DNA of 64,000 nucleotides. Origin: Cycas panzhihuaensis. Taxonomy: Eukaryota > Cycadophyta. This document shows, in pieces, positions 10,899 to 22,959 of this stretch. The translations under genes and the position numbers were made by a program. Numbering within the stretch: the first letter of the stretch is position 1; each line of letters opens with the position of its first letter. The notes under the pieces were generated by a model, which was not told the DNA's origin, ran no database searches, and was given only the letters and a program-made list of their open reading frames with translations. The stretch spans positions 21,080,001-21,144,000 of the forward strand of contig CM041465.1 of NCBI GenBank assembly GCA_023213395.1. Direction: 5' to 3'.

Positions 10899-13550
10899 TG
10901 TGACTCCCAACCAATGTGTATATATCTGGATGCGTGTCTATGGCATAACTACCTAACTAAATAGGTATGGTAAGAGTGGGTGATAATATGGTCAAGAAAG
11001 AGACTTATAAGTAGGGTAAATACCATGCAGGGTGCCCCATGTGTCGAAGCGCGAGTTCGGGACCTGTAATGGAATATAGCTACCAAAAGGTGATCCCCCC
11101 ACCACTTTGAACAAGAGATGAGGAGGCATAGGGTTAGCCTGGGTTGACCTAAGGGAAGGATCCTCCTACCCTTGGATGGTCGGAAGGGGAAGGAGAGGAA
11201 CCTTTAAGGGTTTCCCTAAAGCAACGGGAAACAAAGAAGGATATGCAAGCGGTTGGCCTATGGACGGGGTCATTTTGGTTATCCGGCGAAGCGGAGAACC
11301 AAAGGAAAGCAAGAGGGATGACCCAAGAAGGTGGGTCAAGGTATGCCTAAGCAAACTAACCAAACACACAAGTAATACAAAGAGCAAGAAGCTTGCATGG
11401 CAAAGAGAGAGGAAAGGTGAAAAGGAGCAGTTCCTATGACCTTTTCCTATGGGTAGAGCAGGTGCATGCAACAAAATAAATAAAGCATGAACCGAAAGTA
11501 AAGCTAAGTTTCCCTTTTGATTTTCAATGAGTTAATTACTACTTATAAAAAGAAATTCAAAAGGAAAGAGTAGGGGGGTGGAGCGAAGCGTGTACCCAGA
11601 CCAGAGGCATGCATGATGATGGCACTCCCGAGGGATACCAAAACTACTCCACGAGGTGCGGCGGATGTGAAGTGTTGTGGCAGATTAGAATGAGGGGCTC
11701 TCTTACCTTCCCTGGAAAAATACTAAAGTATAAAACTAAGGAAAGAAAGAAACCAAATACTAATAACCAATGAAGTATGAAAGTACAACATGCGTAGGAG
11801 CACTTACTGGCAACGGAACGAGCAGAAAATACCCTTTATGCTCCCTAAGCACCTGCAAGCAATGGCAACCTCCCCCTTTCCAGAGAAAAGGTACTAACAT
11901 GTAATGACGAGATCCTAATAATACATGTCTATGTAATACAAATATAAGCTTAAACATGTATGTGTTAGCATCAATCCAATGATGATAATATGTAAAAGAG
12001 GACAACCAAAGTGAAAGGAAAGTAATCGGTAAGCCTCAGAGTGGCCCACCTCCCGCAAGCAATAACCTTAACCACCCCCCAAGGCCACAAGGCAGCGAGG
12101 GCAAGGCTAAGAAGGATGGCTGGAAATAGTAGTAAGGGAGTTGAAAGAAGCCAAAGAAGACCTACGGCAAGCTGGGGTGCTATGGAGAGTAAACCAGGCT
12201 ACCAGGAAAAGAGTCGGGCAAAGAACAAGCAGTCGGGACTTATGTGAGTCACCCAGACCTAAGGCTAATCCCCCAAACCAGTGCTACAACATGTGACAAC
12301 ATTGATTTCAGTGGATAAGAAAGGGCCAACAAACCCTTGTTTGAGTGCCAAGGATAGCACGAGGCAAGAGGGAAGGTTTGGGGGGCTTAAAGCCACTTGA
12401 GAAGCGTGGAAGGTGGTACAGAATCCACCCAGCTCTCTCCCAAACCCTATGTCAACCATCAGTGCCACTGCCTTGAGCAACAAACGTAGGTAAGGAGGCA
12501 CTGTTACAGAGGTAAAATAGTCCAATATAGAGAGGAAAACAACCCTTACAAAGACAAGCAAAGAAACAAGCAAGATAGGGCATCAATAGCACAAGAGAAA
12601 TAACTTAAATCAATGAATACCTGAGAGGAAGAGGAGAAGTGCTTGCCTCAACTAAGGGCTGGTAAGGAGAGGTTGAGAAATTATCCCAAAAAATATGGTG
12701 CAGTAGGTTTGAGACCCTGCTAATGAAGTTGGAGGAAGAACACCTGCACTTGGAACACTTTGATGGCTGCCCAGGGTAAGAATCCACTGAAATCTCTCCA
12801 AGGGGCCCTCTCCAAGGTGTGTGAGGGGCTGGGAAGATGTCCTAGCCACACTGAAGGAGAGTTGGGCACTGGAGGAGAGACACAAGTCCTATAGTAGCAA
12901 TAGGGCAACAGAGAAGAGCATAGCACAGCGTGGTTTCCTTGAGGAGCAATCCAAAAAATGAGCCAAAAGTCCCCAAAAATGAGTAGATCATGACTTAAGT
13001 ACCCAACCCAAACCCTAAAGCAAATGATTAGGGTGCGGCTGGGAGTGAGTTAAGTCATGAGACACATGGTAGTTTCGTAATAAATGTGAAATTGCCACAG
13101 CGAATTTTAAAAAATAATTTGGAACAGTCATACTGCCGCAAAATCCGTGATACCGCGGATATTCCGGCGGTACCGCGAAAATCGCGGCGGTATTTGCCCA
13201 AAGGCAAAAATAGGACCAGCCAGCTAGCCTAGGCTATGGGAAAATGATAAAAGGGGCCAATAGGGGCTGAGATACCTACCCAAGGGTAAACAAGCCAATA
13301 AACGGGTCCAAAAGAGCAAACATAGGGCTCAAACGGTGTGGCAAGCCAACCAAATGATGACTGGTCATCACACGGGCAGAGGTGGCACGAGCCAAGTGGA
13401 TCTTAGAGTGAGGAGGGAAGAATGTGGGAAGTGGAGTGGCCACCAGGGTGCCACACTTACTGGGAGTGTGCCCCTACTATAATCGTCATAGGCTAAAATA
13501 AGTGTATGCGAAGGCAAAGTCATCTACAAGGCCGTAAACATGCAGACATG
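10899..13550. mobile_element. Insertion E: 2652-bp noncoding insertion, probably a solo LTR
   Basis: The insertion begins TGTGACTCCC and is bounded by CAAGC duplications, a 5-bp TSD as LTR integrases make. It has no recognisable retroelement domain and only short frames. It is richer in CpG than copia A around it, consistent with recent arrival. The left end is canonical for an LTR (TG...), but the right end is ACATG rather than ...CA, so either it mutated or this is another element class. A sequence TGCCACA (13449-13455), which mirrors TGTGACT at the left end, lies 95 bp inside the right end. A solo LTR formed by LTR-LTR recombination is the simplest reading; orientation is not certain. Confidence 0.75.
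13141..13200. repeat. CpG-rich palindromic cluster in insertion E
   Basis: Within 60 bases lie the perfect palindrome GCGGTACCGC (13167-13176), CCGCGG, and a 5-bp inverted repeat CGCGA/TCGCG with a 3-base loop (13174-13186). The surroundings are otherwise AT-rich. Function unknown. Confidence 0.7.
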
Positions 13551-15500
13551 CAAGCAAACACTCATCAAAAGAAAGTGATGATAAGGTGAGAAACATACCT
13601 GCACTTACTTGATTCGGTAATTCCGTATCCATTCCTGGAAGCCAAGAAATAATATCCAACACCATCATTTGTGAACAACCAAGTTGACAAAGGCAAAGCC
13701 ATAACAGAAGGATCATCTTCTCCAACATTTGTGGCTGGCCCATCTTCTCTAGTATCGTCAACTTCCTCCATGTCAAACATTTCATATGATCTTTTTCAGG
13801 ATTAAAATGAAGACCATGATGTTATGGAAATAAAAACCTCATTCCCAACTAAAGGTTTTTATGAAGCCTATCAGCTACACAAGGACATACGACCAGATGA
13901 GGTAGGCAAAACTAGCACTAGAAGTGCCCATAGAGCAAGGTTGCATGAATCACTTTTAGTTGAGTATGAACTAGCAGAATCGCACCTTACTCTTAATGAA
14001 GAGCCCTTAATATACCAAGAAGCTGTAAAGAATATAGCTTAGAGAAATGCTATAAATGAAGAGTACCAATCTCTTAAATGGTACATGGGAGCTTATTCAA
14101 CTACCACTTGGAAGAAAGGTAGTTCAAAATAAATGGGTGTTTAAAAATAAGTATAGATCATATGGCACCCTAGAAAAACATAAGACAAGGTTTGTAGAAA
14201 AAGGATTCATGCAAAGGGAAGGCACCGGCTACACTAAAATCTTTACTCCTATAACCAAGTGGTCCACAATCAGAACTCCTATAGCCTTGACTGCTCAACA
14301 GGGTTGGAAAATCCACCAACTCAATGTTAAGACCATATTTCTCAATGGGGACCTTAAAGAAGAAATTTACATGGCTTAGCCAGAAGGATATGAGATTATA
14401 GGTCAAGAGCATAAGGTTTGTAGGATCAGAAAGTCCTTGTACATCCTAAAGCAAGCCCCTCGTGCTTGGTTTACCAAGTTGTTTGAAAGAATGAGATAAT
14501 TTGGATATAAGGTTTATGACTATCAAGATATTGATGCAACATTATTCATCAAGTATCAAAATGATAAAGCCATATACCTCTTAATCTTTGTGGATGATAT
14601 GCTAATCAACCAGCTGAAGAAGGACCTTGCTAAAACTTTTGAATTATCTAACCTTGGGTTGATAAAATATGACTTGGGAATTAAAGTAACTCAAAAGAAT
14701 GGTAAAACATTTCTCTCCCAAGAAAAATGTATCAACGATCTTCTAACAAAGTTTTAGTTGGAAGGTGCTCGACCAATGGATACATCTATGGAACCTAATA
14801 TTAAAATCTCAGTTGATGGTGACACTAGGGAGGTAGACGCAACACTCTACAAGCAACTTGTAGGTAGTCTTATCTATATTACCAACACAAGGCTAGATAT
14901 TGCACACTCTATTAGCATGCTTGCAAGATTCATAATAAATCCAAAGTACAATCACTGGTAAGATGCAATACAAGTGTTGAGGTACCTAAAGATGACCAAC
15001 ATATATGGTCTGTTATATGAACCCAATGTATGATTTAAACTTTATGCATACACAAACTCAGACTTTGCTAGAGATAATGATATAGGAAGATCTACATTTG
15101 GGTACGTAACATTTCTTAGAACAACACCAATATCATGGAGATCCAGATGGTAGAAGATAGTTGAAGACTCAACCACTAAAGTTGAGTATATTCTTGCTTC
15201 TGAGACAAGCAAGGAGGTGATATGGCTTAGAAAGTTATTTAATACATTAAATACCACCCAAACAAGTTCTACTAGCTTACATATAGATAATTAATCTATA
15301 ATCCAAATGGCTAAAATCTTGTATTTCATGATCGTATCAAATATATAAGTATGAAAGTCCATAGGATTAGACAACTAGTTCATGATGGCATAATTCAACT
15401 AGAGTATTGCCCCACAACAAATCAAGTGGTCTATATCTTCACCAAACTACTAAAGAGGATGAAGTTTGAATAGTTCCAAAAGCAACTTAGCCTTAGGGTC
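13551..15500 (+). pseudogene. copia A hinge, reverse transcriptase and RNase H
   Basis: The hinge resumes at 13551 and is open, apart from a few stops, to 14040 (Ser/Thr-rich, then FPTKGFYEAYQLHKDIRP and HRARLHESLLVEYELAES). After a small frame change RT is clear: NGTWELIQLPLGRKVVQNKW, GYTKIFTPITKWSTIRTPIAL and GWKIHQLNVKTIFLNGDLKEE (14056-14379), the catalytic FVDDMLI at about 14590-14610, and SLIYITNTRLDIAHSISMLAR near 14860-14940. RNase H follows (FARDND, then SRSTFGYV-like and VEYILASETSKEVIW near 15050-15240), ending with VVYIFTKLLKRMKFEQF-like sequence at about 15430-15480. Both RT aspartates are kept. Confidence 0.88.
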
Positions 15501-15871
15501 TCCATCTCTGATTGATTGAAGGAGATGACAATAGGACCATCATACTCTGTCTCATTCATAAAAATACCTTATAGGCAATAAAGGATAAGGGTTATATTAT
15601 TTTGGAAAATTGAAACCTATGAAAACCTAAAAGGGCATGGGGGATAACTAAATGGTATATGAAGATTTAGTAGATTTTATCTACAAAATTCATTGGTTGT
15701 CTGGCTTCATTTAAAGAGTTGCCTAAGCTAGGTTAGTAGATTAAACGATCTATGGGTTTTCTTCCCCATGAGAGTTTCCCACAAAAGTTTCATAGTAGTT
15801 TGATTTGTAATAGGCTCAAATGAAGACCTCATAGGATAGAATAAAATAGGATAAAATGACCTTTTACCATT
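15501..15871 (+). other. copia A 3' untranslated stretch
   Basis: About 370 bases between the end of RNase H and the PPT hold no recognisable frame or structure. Confidence 0.6.
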
Positions 15872-15882
15872 AAGGGGGAGAT
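15872..15882 (+). other. copia A polypurine tract
   Basis: AAGGGGGAGAT lies directly before the 3' LTR start TGAAAAGG. It primes plus-strand synthesis. Confidence 0.88.
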
Positions 15883-16180
15883 TGAAAAGGGTTAATATCA
15901 CAAGGTTATTACATTAGTTGATTATTTCTAAAAAGGGTCTTAAGTGAACTCTAAATTAGATCACTTAAGTAAAATACACTTTCATGTGCATTATGTATAA
16001 TTTCATTTCACCTAATTCTAATGCTTCCTCTCTCAATATAAAAGTAAAAGCTCAATGGAGGAGGCTTATTCTTACCTCCCCATTTTATGAGAGCTACTTT
16101 CTTTCTCTCAAGTCTCTCTTACTCCCATGTTTTCCTTTGTGTTTAGTACATGGAGATGAAGGATAGATCTACTCTTTTCA
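15883..16180 (+). repeat. copia A 3' LTR
   Basis: TGAAAAGGGTTAATA...CTCTTTTCA, 298 bp, pairs with 6031-6328. It is followed by the TSD CTTCC (16181-16185) and then by gypsy2 LTR sequence. Confidence 0.92.
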
Positions 16181-18956
16181 CTTCCTAGAATCTACAAATA
16201 CTTGTAAGCCTTTGTAACCCATCTTACCTTATTTCCATCCTATTGTATGACTCCATGGGTTGGGTTTTAACTGACTTACTTATTAATGTCTTTTGACAGT
16301 GAAGTTGATTTTTAACCCTCATCTTTTCATGTGTTAAGGAGCCCATCTTCCACTTAGGCCCCCCAAAAGACCTATCTAGCTCTCTAATTTTTTATTTTAT
16401 ATTACCCAGCTTGGTCTTTTATATTATTTGAAGTTATTTTTATTTTTTCATTTAGTATTTCTCTACCTTATATCAAAGTTTGTTGCACCATGCTAAACTT
16501 TATAGTACCATGAACTTTTCCATAAGACAACTATCTATTGACTACCGTAGCCAAAAGATAGCCAGATTCACATTATTGTGAATATAACATGCATCTAATA
16601 AGCCTTTCCTACCCAAACTAAGGCTCAATGCCTCTAAAATCCTAATTGTTATATAAAACCTAATTTTTGAACCCATTCTTACAATCTTACAATTAGAAAA
16701 TGACTCTCTTCTCCAATCTTATTCTTCTTCCTCTTACCCTAAGCTTGGTAGGGGTAAAAACCCTAGCTAATAGGTCTAAATCAAACATCTTTTTAGTGAG
16801 ATAACTCTCTCTTCATGCTCGACAAGGCAACAATAGTTGGTTATTTTGGATTCAAAACCCTTCTTTTCTCTAAACGGTCCAACTTCACCAAGAGAAGTAG
16901 GTTTTGGTTACTATCCCTCTTAATTGTGAGGTAAATTTGGATTTGAGTAAGTTTCATGGATCAAAATAGGTTTCTTTGCATTATTCCTTCCTTAGATATG
17001 ATGTATTTTTTATTGCATTCCTTCACCTGCATTTTGGCACATATTTTCCATTACTTTTTCTTGGCTTTGCCTCTCATCTCACATTGCTACCATTGCCCCG
17101 CCCCTAGGTTTCTACTAGCCAATAGGAGGTCAGGTCTTAAGCTATTTTTAGGAAGGTAAGGGAAGCACATATGGTTGGAGTTATGACTCCTAAAGTCTCT
17201 TCTCCTAGGGCAACCCCCACCTCTCAAACCTCTTTTGCACCCTACCTACTACATACACTAGTAAATCTTGTAGGGTGTGGCCTTATACACATTAGTAATG
17301 TTGTAATACTTGTAATATTTGCCTTGTTTTCTTAACATATGCATACTTTGATTAACTAACCATTTTCATCATCTTCATTACATCTTTTACAAGCTTGTAG
17401 CTTTTACAACTTTTGTAGCTTTTGTAACTTTTGCAATATTTGTGACCTTCTTAAAATCCTTATGCTTATTTCTCTTAAATCATTGGTTACTACTTATTTT
17501 TCTCATACAAGAACTAACCATCTAGGAGGTGCTTCATTCATAGGAGCTATCCATCCTAAGGCTACCCTCTTCTCTTTCTCTTAATCCCCCTTTTCCCTTT
17601 CATGGTTGCATAAGAATATTAACCTGTGTAAGGAAAGTAATATTATTTTTCTTTTGTCATATGAAGTAAACTTTTATTCTCACCTTGATGAGACACATAT
17701 GCACAACTATATACATGTACATATGTGTTTGTCACTTGTGAGGATTTTCTCATGCATAAGACAAGACATCGTCTTAGGCAAGAAAGGTTGCATCATAATG
17801 AAGAGGTATGCTTCTACCTTTTCAATTTATTTTTCTTGTTTCTTTTGAATCATTCCATTTAAGTTTCTTTTGATTTGTAGATATTTTGGGGAAGGTAAGG
17901 AGGCCCCTTTTATCTACAACACTCGTTGTGATTTGGGACATGAAGTTACCAACAAGGAAGACACAGGAAGAAGGAGTGTATTACATGACCAACCAACATG
18001 TTTACTAGTGCACTTCTTACAAACCCTCTTTATTTTGTTACTTTGTTCCCCTTTCCCCAAAAGGAAATATACATATGCATGCATGTAGATAGTAGCTCTC
18101 TTTTCATATGTTCACACTTATAGGAGAGAAAAAAAAAGGAATACATATATGCATGCACTCTCATCTTCTTTCTCTCTCCCTTTTATGAAAAGAATAGAAT
18201 AAGAAAGATCCCCTTTCTTTCATTTCCATATGTATGCACTCATAAGAGTGTAAGCAAAGCCTTGAGTCAACATTTTTCCTTACATTGAAAAGCACCATAT
18301 AAGCATTCTCTTCTCCCTTCCTCATCTCACATACATGCATGCACATAAAAACATGATATAAATAGATGTATTTTCCTTTTGTAGAGAAAAGAATAGATTA
18401 GGAAAAGATTCCTCCTTCTATAAACTTCATCCCTTCTCTTCTCATTTTACATATATACATACATGTAGGAATATGATTGCGAAGTATAGTATGAATGAAT
18501 GCATTCTCCTTTGTATTAAAAAGAAAACATTGAAAAGGAAAAGTTACATAGGTCATTCACTATCTCCCTCCCTTTTACTTTTCTAGGTTGATTTCTTTGG
18601 ACAAAAAGGAAATGAGAGTGAGCCCAAGAATGACTATTCATTTTTTGCATGTGTTGTTAAACAAAGATCTTGACTTGCAAACCTTGTAATTACATTACAC
18701 ATTGGAATAAAGGAAACAACTTTAATCCTTTGAATAACCAGATGAAACCACAAACAAAACCTTGCATCAAGACCAAACCCTATAGGTAGCCAAAGAGATA
18801 AATATAGAGCCTTGTCCCTCAGGGTTATCTCTCATACATACCAAATCCCCTTCTTCTCCAAGAACCTTCCATTCCTCTCCCTCTAAATGAGGGTAGAAGG
18901 CCCATCTACAGCTACTCGGTAACCTGACAATGCCTAATACCCTCTCACCTCCATTC

Positions 18957-18961
18957 CATAT
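18957..18961. repeat. Copia B left target-site duplication
   Basis: CATAT here and at 24472-24476. The 3' LTR of gypsy2 has the unduplicated site CCATATGATC near 48318. Confidence 0.88.
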
Positions 18962-19784
18962 TATTGAGAAGATAAGGTCCCAACCCTTAAAATGCCACCA
19001 AGATCTAAACTATTCTTGTAACTAGTTATAGAAATTGAAATTAAAAATTACATGCAAGTTCTTAAACCAAAGATAAAATAATAAAATGAACAATAAAGTC
19101 AAGCATCACAGATACACCTGATATAACATGGTAAAACCCCAGCAGTGTGCTAGAGAAACATCCACATAGGAAAGGTATCGATCTTTATTATTGTAAAATG
19201 GAGAAAATGTATATAATCCTATAAAAGATTTCTCATAGCAATAATAACTAGCCGCCCCACTCTCATAATATATTAAACATAATCAACATAAATGAAAAAT
19301 ACCCTAAATAGGGCTACATGAGAGGGTCATCCAAGGCAAAAATTTTGACCATAGAATCTAGAGTATTTTTAGCGAACAACCCTTATTCTCTTTATAGTTT
19401 AATATACTTTTAGTGCTAAATTTTCAGGTCGAGGGATATCGCCCCCAAACCCCTTCTATGTGGGGGGCGTTCCACGCCCCCTGCACCTCCCTGGCCAAGG
19501 GGGGCTCCTGGCCTCTTGGAACCCCCTAAGGAAGGTTTTGGGGGGAAACCATGTTGATAACCTAACAAAATTTTAACCTCCTAACCATTGTTGTTACATT
19601 ACCCAATAATCTCCATAGCCCCTGACTCCTTCTATGTAGGAGGCGTTCCATGCCCCCCGCACCTCCCTAGACAAGGGGGGCTCCCGGCCCCTTGGAACCC
19701 CCTAAGGAAGGTTTCAGGGGGAAACCATGCTGATAACCTAACAAAATTTTAACCTCCTAACCATTGTTGTCACATTACCCAATA
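18962..19784 (-). repeat. copia B 3' LTR with internal duplication
   Basis: It begins TATTGAGAAG (TGTTGAGAAG in the partner) and ends CCCAATA on the plus strand. A GC-rich ~177-bp unit occurs twice (about 19432-19608 and 19609-19786). The first copy ends with the same CCCAATAATCTCCA that forms the true LTR end plus PPT, so the duplication spans the boundary. Confidence 0.88.
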
Positions 19785-19797
19785 ATCTCCACCTTGA
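19785..19797 (-). other. copia B polypurine tract
   Basis: On the minus strand AAGGTGGAGAT precedes the 3' LTR start. The usual form is AAGGGGGAGAT, so one base differs. Confidence 0.82.
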
Positions 19798-19839
19798 CAA
19801 TAATTTACCTGGTACCCTTCTTAGACCCTTCATCACCTT

Positions 19840-21330
19840 TTCTACAAGCCAAGAGAAGTCAAACACCATTTGAACTTCTCTAATAGTATTGGTTTTGGGA
19901 ATATATTAGCATAATTCTATTTTGTATTAACCTTCTCAAGTGCCACTCCACCTGCTTCCACAACCTGTCTAACAAAATGGTACTTAAAAGTAACATGTTT
20001 TATCCTACTATGATAAGTTGAATTCTTGGCTAGGTAAATGGCACTTTGGCTACAACAAAATACCTTTACCTTTCCTGTTTCTTTCCAAGCTCAACTAATA
20101 AATCCTATAACCATATTACTTATTTACAGGCATGTGCTGCAACAATATTTCAGCTTTTGTAGTTGATAATGCAATTGTGCTCTACAATTTTGACATCCAA
20201 CTAATTGAACCATTTGTAAGAGTGAATACATAACCTAAAGTAGACCTTCTCTGATCTAAATCTCCTACAAAGTATGAATTAACATATCCACAAACCTAAT
20301 TACTTATAGCTCTAAAGGTGATGTAATAGTCACATTTACCTCTCAAATACTGAAGCACCCATTTCACTGCAGCCCAATATTCCTTTTCTAGATTTGCCAT
20401 AAACCTCCTAACTACACTGATTGCATGTGAAATGTCAACTCTTATACATGCCATGGCATACATCAAACTTCCTACTACATTAGCATAAGGCACACGAGAT
20501 ATATAATCCTTTTCTTCTTTATTACTAGGACTCATACTTGAAGAAATCTTGAAATAGGAAGCTAATGGGATACTCACTAGTTTTACATTTGCCATACCAG
20601 ACTTGGTTAGCACCTTCTCCACATATTTCTACAATGATAACCATAGCTTACTATTTTTCTTATCTCTATGTATCTCCATACCTAAGATTTGTTTTGCAGC
20701 TCCTAGATCCTTCATATCAAAAGTCCTAGCCAATTTAGCCTTTAACTTATTGATTTCTTTTATGATCTTGCTTGCAACCAGCATGTCATCAACATACAAT
20801 ACCAAGATAATGAGTAAGCCATTGTCCATGAATTTAAAGTAAACACAATGATCATACTCATTTCTTTTGAAATTTTGGCTCTCCATGAAGGCATCAAACT
20901 TTGTGTACCATTGCCTAGGTAATTTCTTTAGGCCACAATGATTTCCTGAGCCTGCAAACAAGTCTATTTCTACCATTCTGTACAAACCCTTCTAGCTGAT
21001 CCATATAGATCTCCTCATTTAGATCTCCATGTAGAAAAGCTATTTTTACATCTAATTGCTCCAACTCTAAATCAAGAGAAGCTACCAATACTAACAACAC
21101 TCAAATTGAAACAAGTTTGACAACTGGTGAAGAGATCTCATGAAAATCAATACCTACTTTTTGTGCAAAGCTTTTAGCCACCAGCCTTGCCCTGTATTTG
21201 TTAATCTTTCTATCAACATCTGTTTTTATCTTAAAAACCCACCTGTAACTAATAGTCTTCTTACCATATAGAATTTCTACCAAGTCCCATGAATTATTTT
21301 TCTTCAAAGCATCTATCTCTTCCTGCATAG
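19840..21330 (-). pseudogene. copia B reverse transcriptase and RNase H
   Basis: Reading leftwards: KNNSWDLVEILYGKKTISYRW and RLVAKSFAQKVGIDFHEISSPVVK (21328-21101), QLDVKIAFLHGDLNEEIYM (near 21040-20990), the catalytic LVLYVDDMLVAS (about 20770-20805) and DMKDLGAAKQILGMEI, then YANVVGSLMYAMACIRVDISHAI (20500-20410). RNase H follows at about 20300-19850 with SKLQSTIALSTTKAE-like sequence and the ending near FPKPILLEKFKWC. YVDD is intact. Stops and frame changes separate the blocks, so no full protein is possible. Confidence 0.9.
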
Positions 21331-21900
21331 CCCTCTTCCACTTCGCATTATGGATATCATCTACTGTCTCTTGATAATATGTAGGCTCACCATCATTAGA
21401 AACTAAAGTAATAGAAGTAGAAGGGTTATACCTATCAGGTGGATGACTAACTCATGTAGATCTTCTAACTATTGGTAGAGGAGTATCCACATACTCCTAT
21501 AAATCTATTGTAGATTCATCTTCAAAAAGATCTTCCTACTCTTATGATTCCAATAATGACTGGGTTTCAAACTTGACTAATTGATGTTCAACTTTCAGCT
21601 CCTATTTCATTTCAACTTCTACACTATCTAATTTTAGAAGAGGAGATTCATCAAACATAACATCTATGTTAATGATAATTTTATGTGAAGTAGGATCCCA
21701 CAACCTGTATCCCTTCACACCATCTTTATCACCATAACCAATAAAGATACATCTCTTAGATTTTGGGTCTAACTTTGAATGTTTACTTTTATCACTCTAG
21801 GCATAAGCATCATAACCAAAAATTTTCAAATTTGAATAATCACATTGATGTCCAGTCCATACCTCTTTAGGAATATTATAATCTATTTCAAGTGATAGTG
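21331..21900 (-). pseudogene. copia B integrase C-terminus and hinge
   Basis: Copia-type sequence continues between the integrase core and RT: a block reading SKCIFIGYGDKDGVKGYRLW-like at about 21700-21770 and a Ser/Glu-rich, stop-broken hinge from 21680 to 21340. This marks the usual variable region of copia polyproteins. Confidence 0.7.
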
Positions 21901-22420
21901 ATTTGTTTACTAGATAGCAAGTTGTTTGAGTAGCTTCTACTCACAATCCCTACTCCACTCTAGCATTACTTAGCATGCTTCTTGCTCTTTCTAAGAGTGC
22001 CCTTTTCATGCATTTAGTAATTCCATTTTGTTATAGAGTATAGCTAGTGGTCTTGTACCTTTCAATCCCAGCTTATTTGTAATAGTTCTCAAACTCCAAG
22101 GAGTTAAACTCACCTCCATTATTAGCTCTTAAATATTTGATTGACTTACTCATGTTATTCTCAACTATATCCTTGAACTGCTTAAACATATTGAAAACTT
22201 CAGATTTTTTTTTCAAAAAATAGACCCATATCTTTCTAGAGTAATCATCTATAAATGTGATAAAGTATAATGATCCTCCATGAGATATTTTAGGGGATGG
22301 TCCCCACACATCTGAATGTATGTAATCTAGAACACCTTTACTAGTGTGGCTCCCTACTTTAAACTTGAGTCTACACTGCTTTCCAAAAATATAATGTTTG
22401 CAGAAAGCCAAATATGAAAG
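21901..22420 (-). pseudogene. copia B integrase core
   Basis: The frame at 22411-22073 is open for 112 codons: CRLKFKVGSHTSKGVLDYIHSD, SLYFITFIDDYSRKIWVYF and KSIKYLRANNGGEFNSLEF. The first catalytic Asp (HSD) remains; the second is Asn (LRANNGG, normally SDNGG) and the Glu position reads Lys (NGITK) near 22030, so the triad is lost, again through G-to-A changes on the coding strand. Confidence 0.87.
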
Positions 22421-22599
22421 TTATAAGTTAGGAAGTAACTTATGGTTTATCAGTGCCTTAAGTCCTCTCTCACTCATGTGCCCAAGTCTCTAATGCCATA
22501 ATTGAGCTAGATCTTCTATAATCTTTGATGTTATAGTTACATGACTGACATCTGTACTTCCCACTAATATGTAAAGTTTTCCTTTCTTTAAGGCTTTCA

Positions 22600-22910
22600 T
22601 AATAACCAAGGCACCCTTTGATACCTTTAAGACTCATTCATGATATGTATTCTTAAAACCACCTAAATCTAGTTCACCCAAGGAAATCAGATTCCTTTTT
22701 AGATAACTTACATGTCTAACCTCAGTTAATGTTCTCACTACACCATCGAACATCTTAATTATGATGGTATCAATACCTATTATCTTACAAGAAACTTCAT
22801 TTCCTATAAGCACATCACCACCATCAAGAGGTTGATACAATGAGAACCAACTCTTGTGTGGACACATGTGGTGTGAAGCACCTAAATCTAATAACTAGTC
22901 ATGGTGATAA
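22600..22910 (-). pseudogene. copia B protease
   Basis: LLDLGASHHMCPHKSWF near 22850-22905 is the copia protease signature with DSG changed to DLG. It continues GGDVLIGNEVSCKIIGI and VRHVSYLKRNLISLGELD down to about 22660. The protease would process Gag-Pol. Confidence 0.85.
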
Positions 22911-22959
22911 TGGGAAATGTTACAAGCAATCAAGACATCATCATTTGTACCTTGATTTG

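Larger units (their letters stand above)
6031..16180 (+). mobile_element. copia A: full-length Ty1/copia element inserted in gypsy2 5' LTR
   Basis: A complete but decayed plus-strand copia element has 298-bp LTRs (6031-6328 and 15883-16180), a tRNA-Met-type PBS, gag, protease, integrase, RT and RNase H in copia order, a PPT and a 5-bp target duplication. By eye the LTRs differ at about two dozen positions, nearly all transitions. Its internal region is 9.5 kb because insertion E (10899-13550) splits the integrase-RT hinge and because the leader before gag is long (6344-8400). All three integrase catalytic residues and the protease glycine are altered, so the element is dead. Confidence 0.93.

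Noticed and set aside
13446-13455. Right end of insertion E at the CCACA that mirrors its left end
   Set aside because: No target duplication there (CTTAC against CAAGC), whereas 13551-13555 gives an exact one and restores the frame.
13565-13780. A minus-strand open frame ending at a splice-donor-like AG/GTATGT, resembling a captured host exon
   Set aside because: The plus strand here is open in the same frame as copia A's hinge on both sides, so the minus frame is antisense to it.
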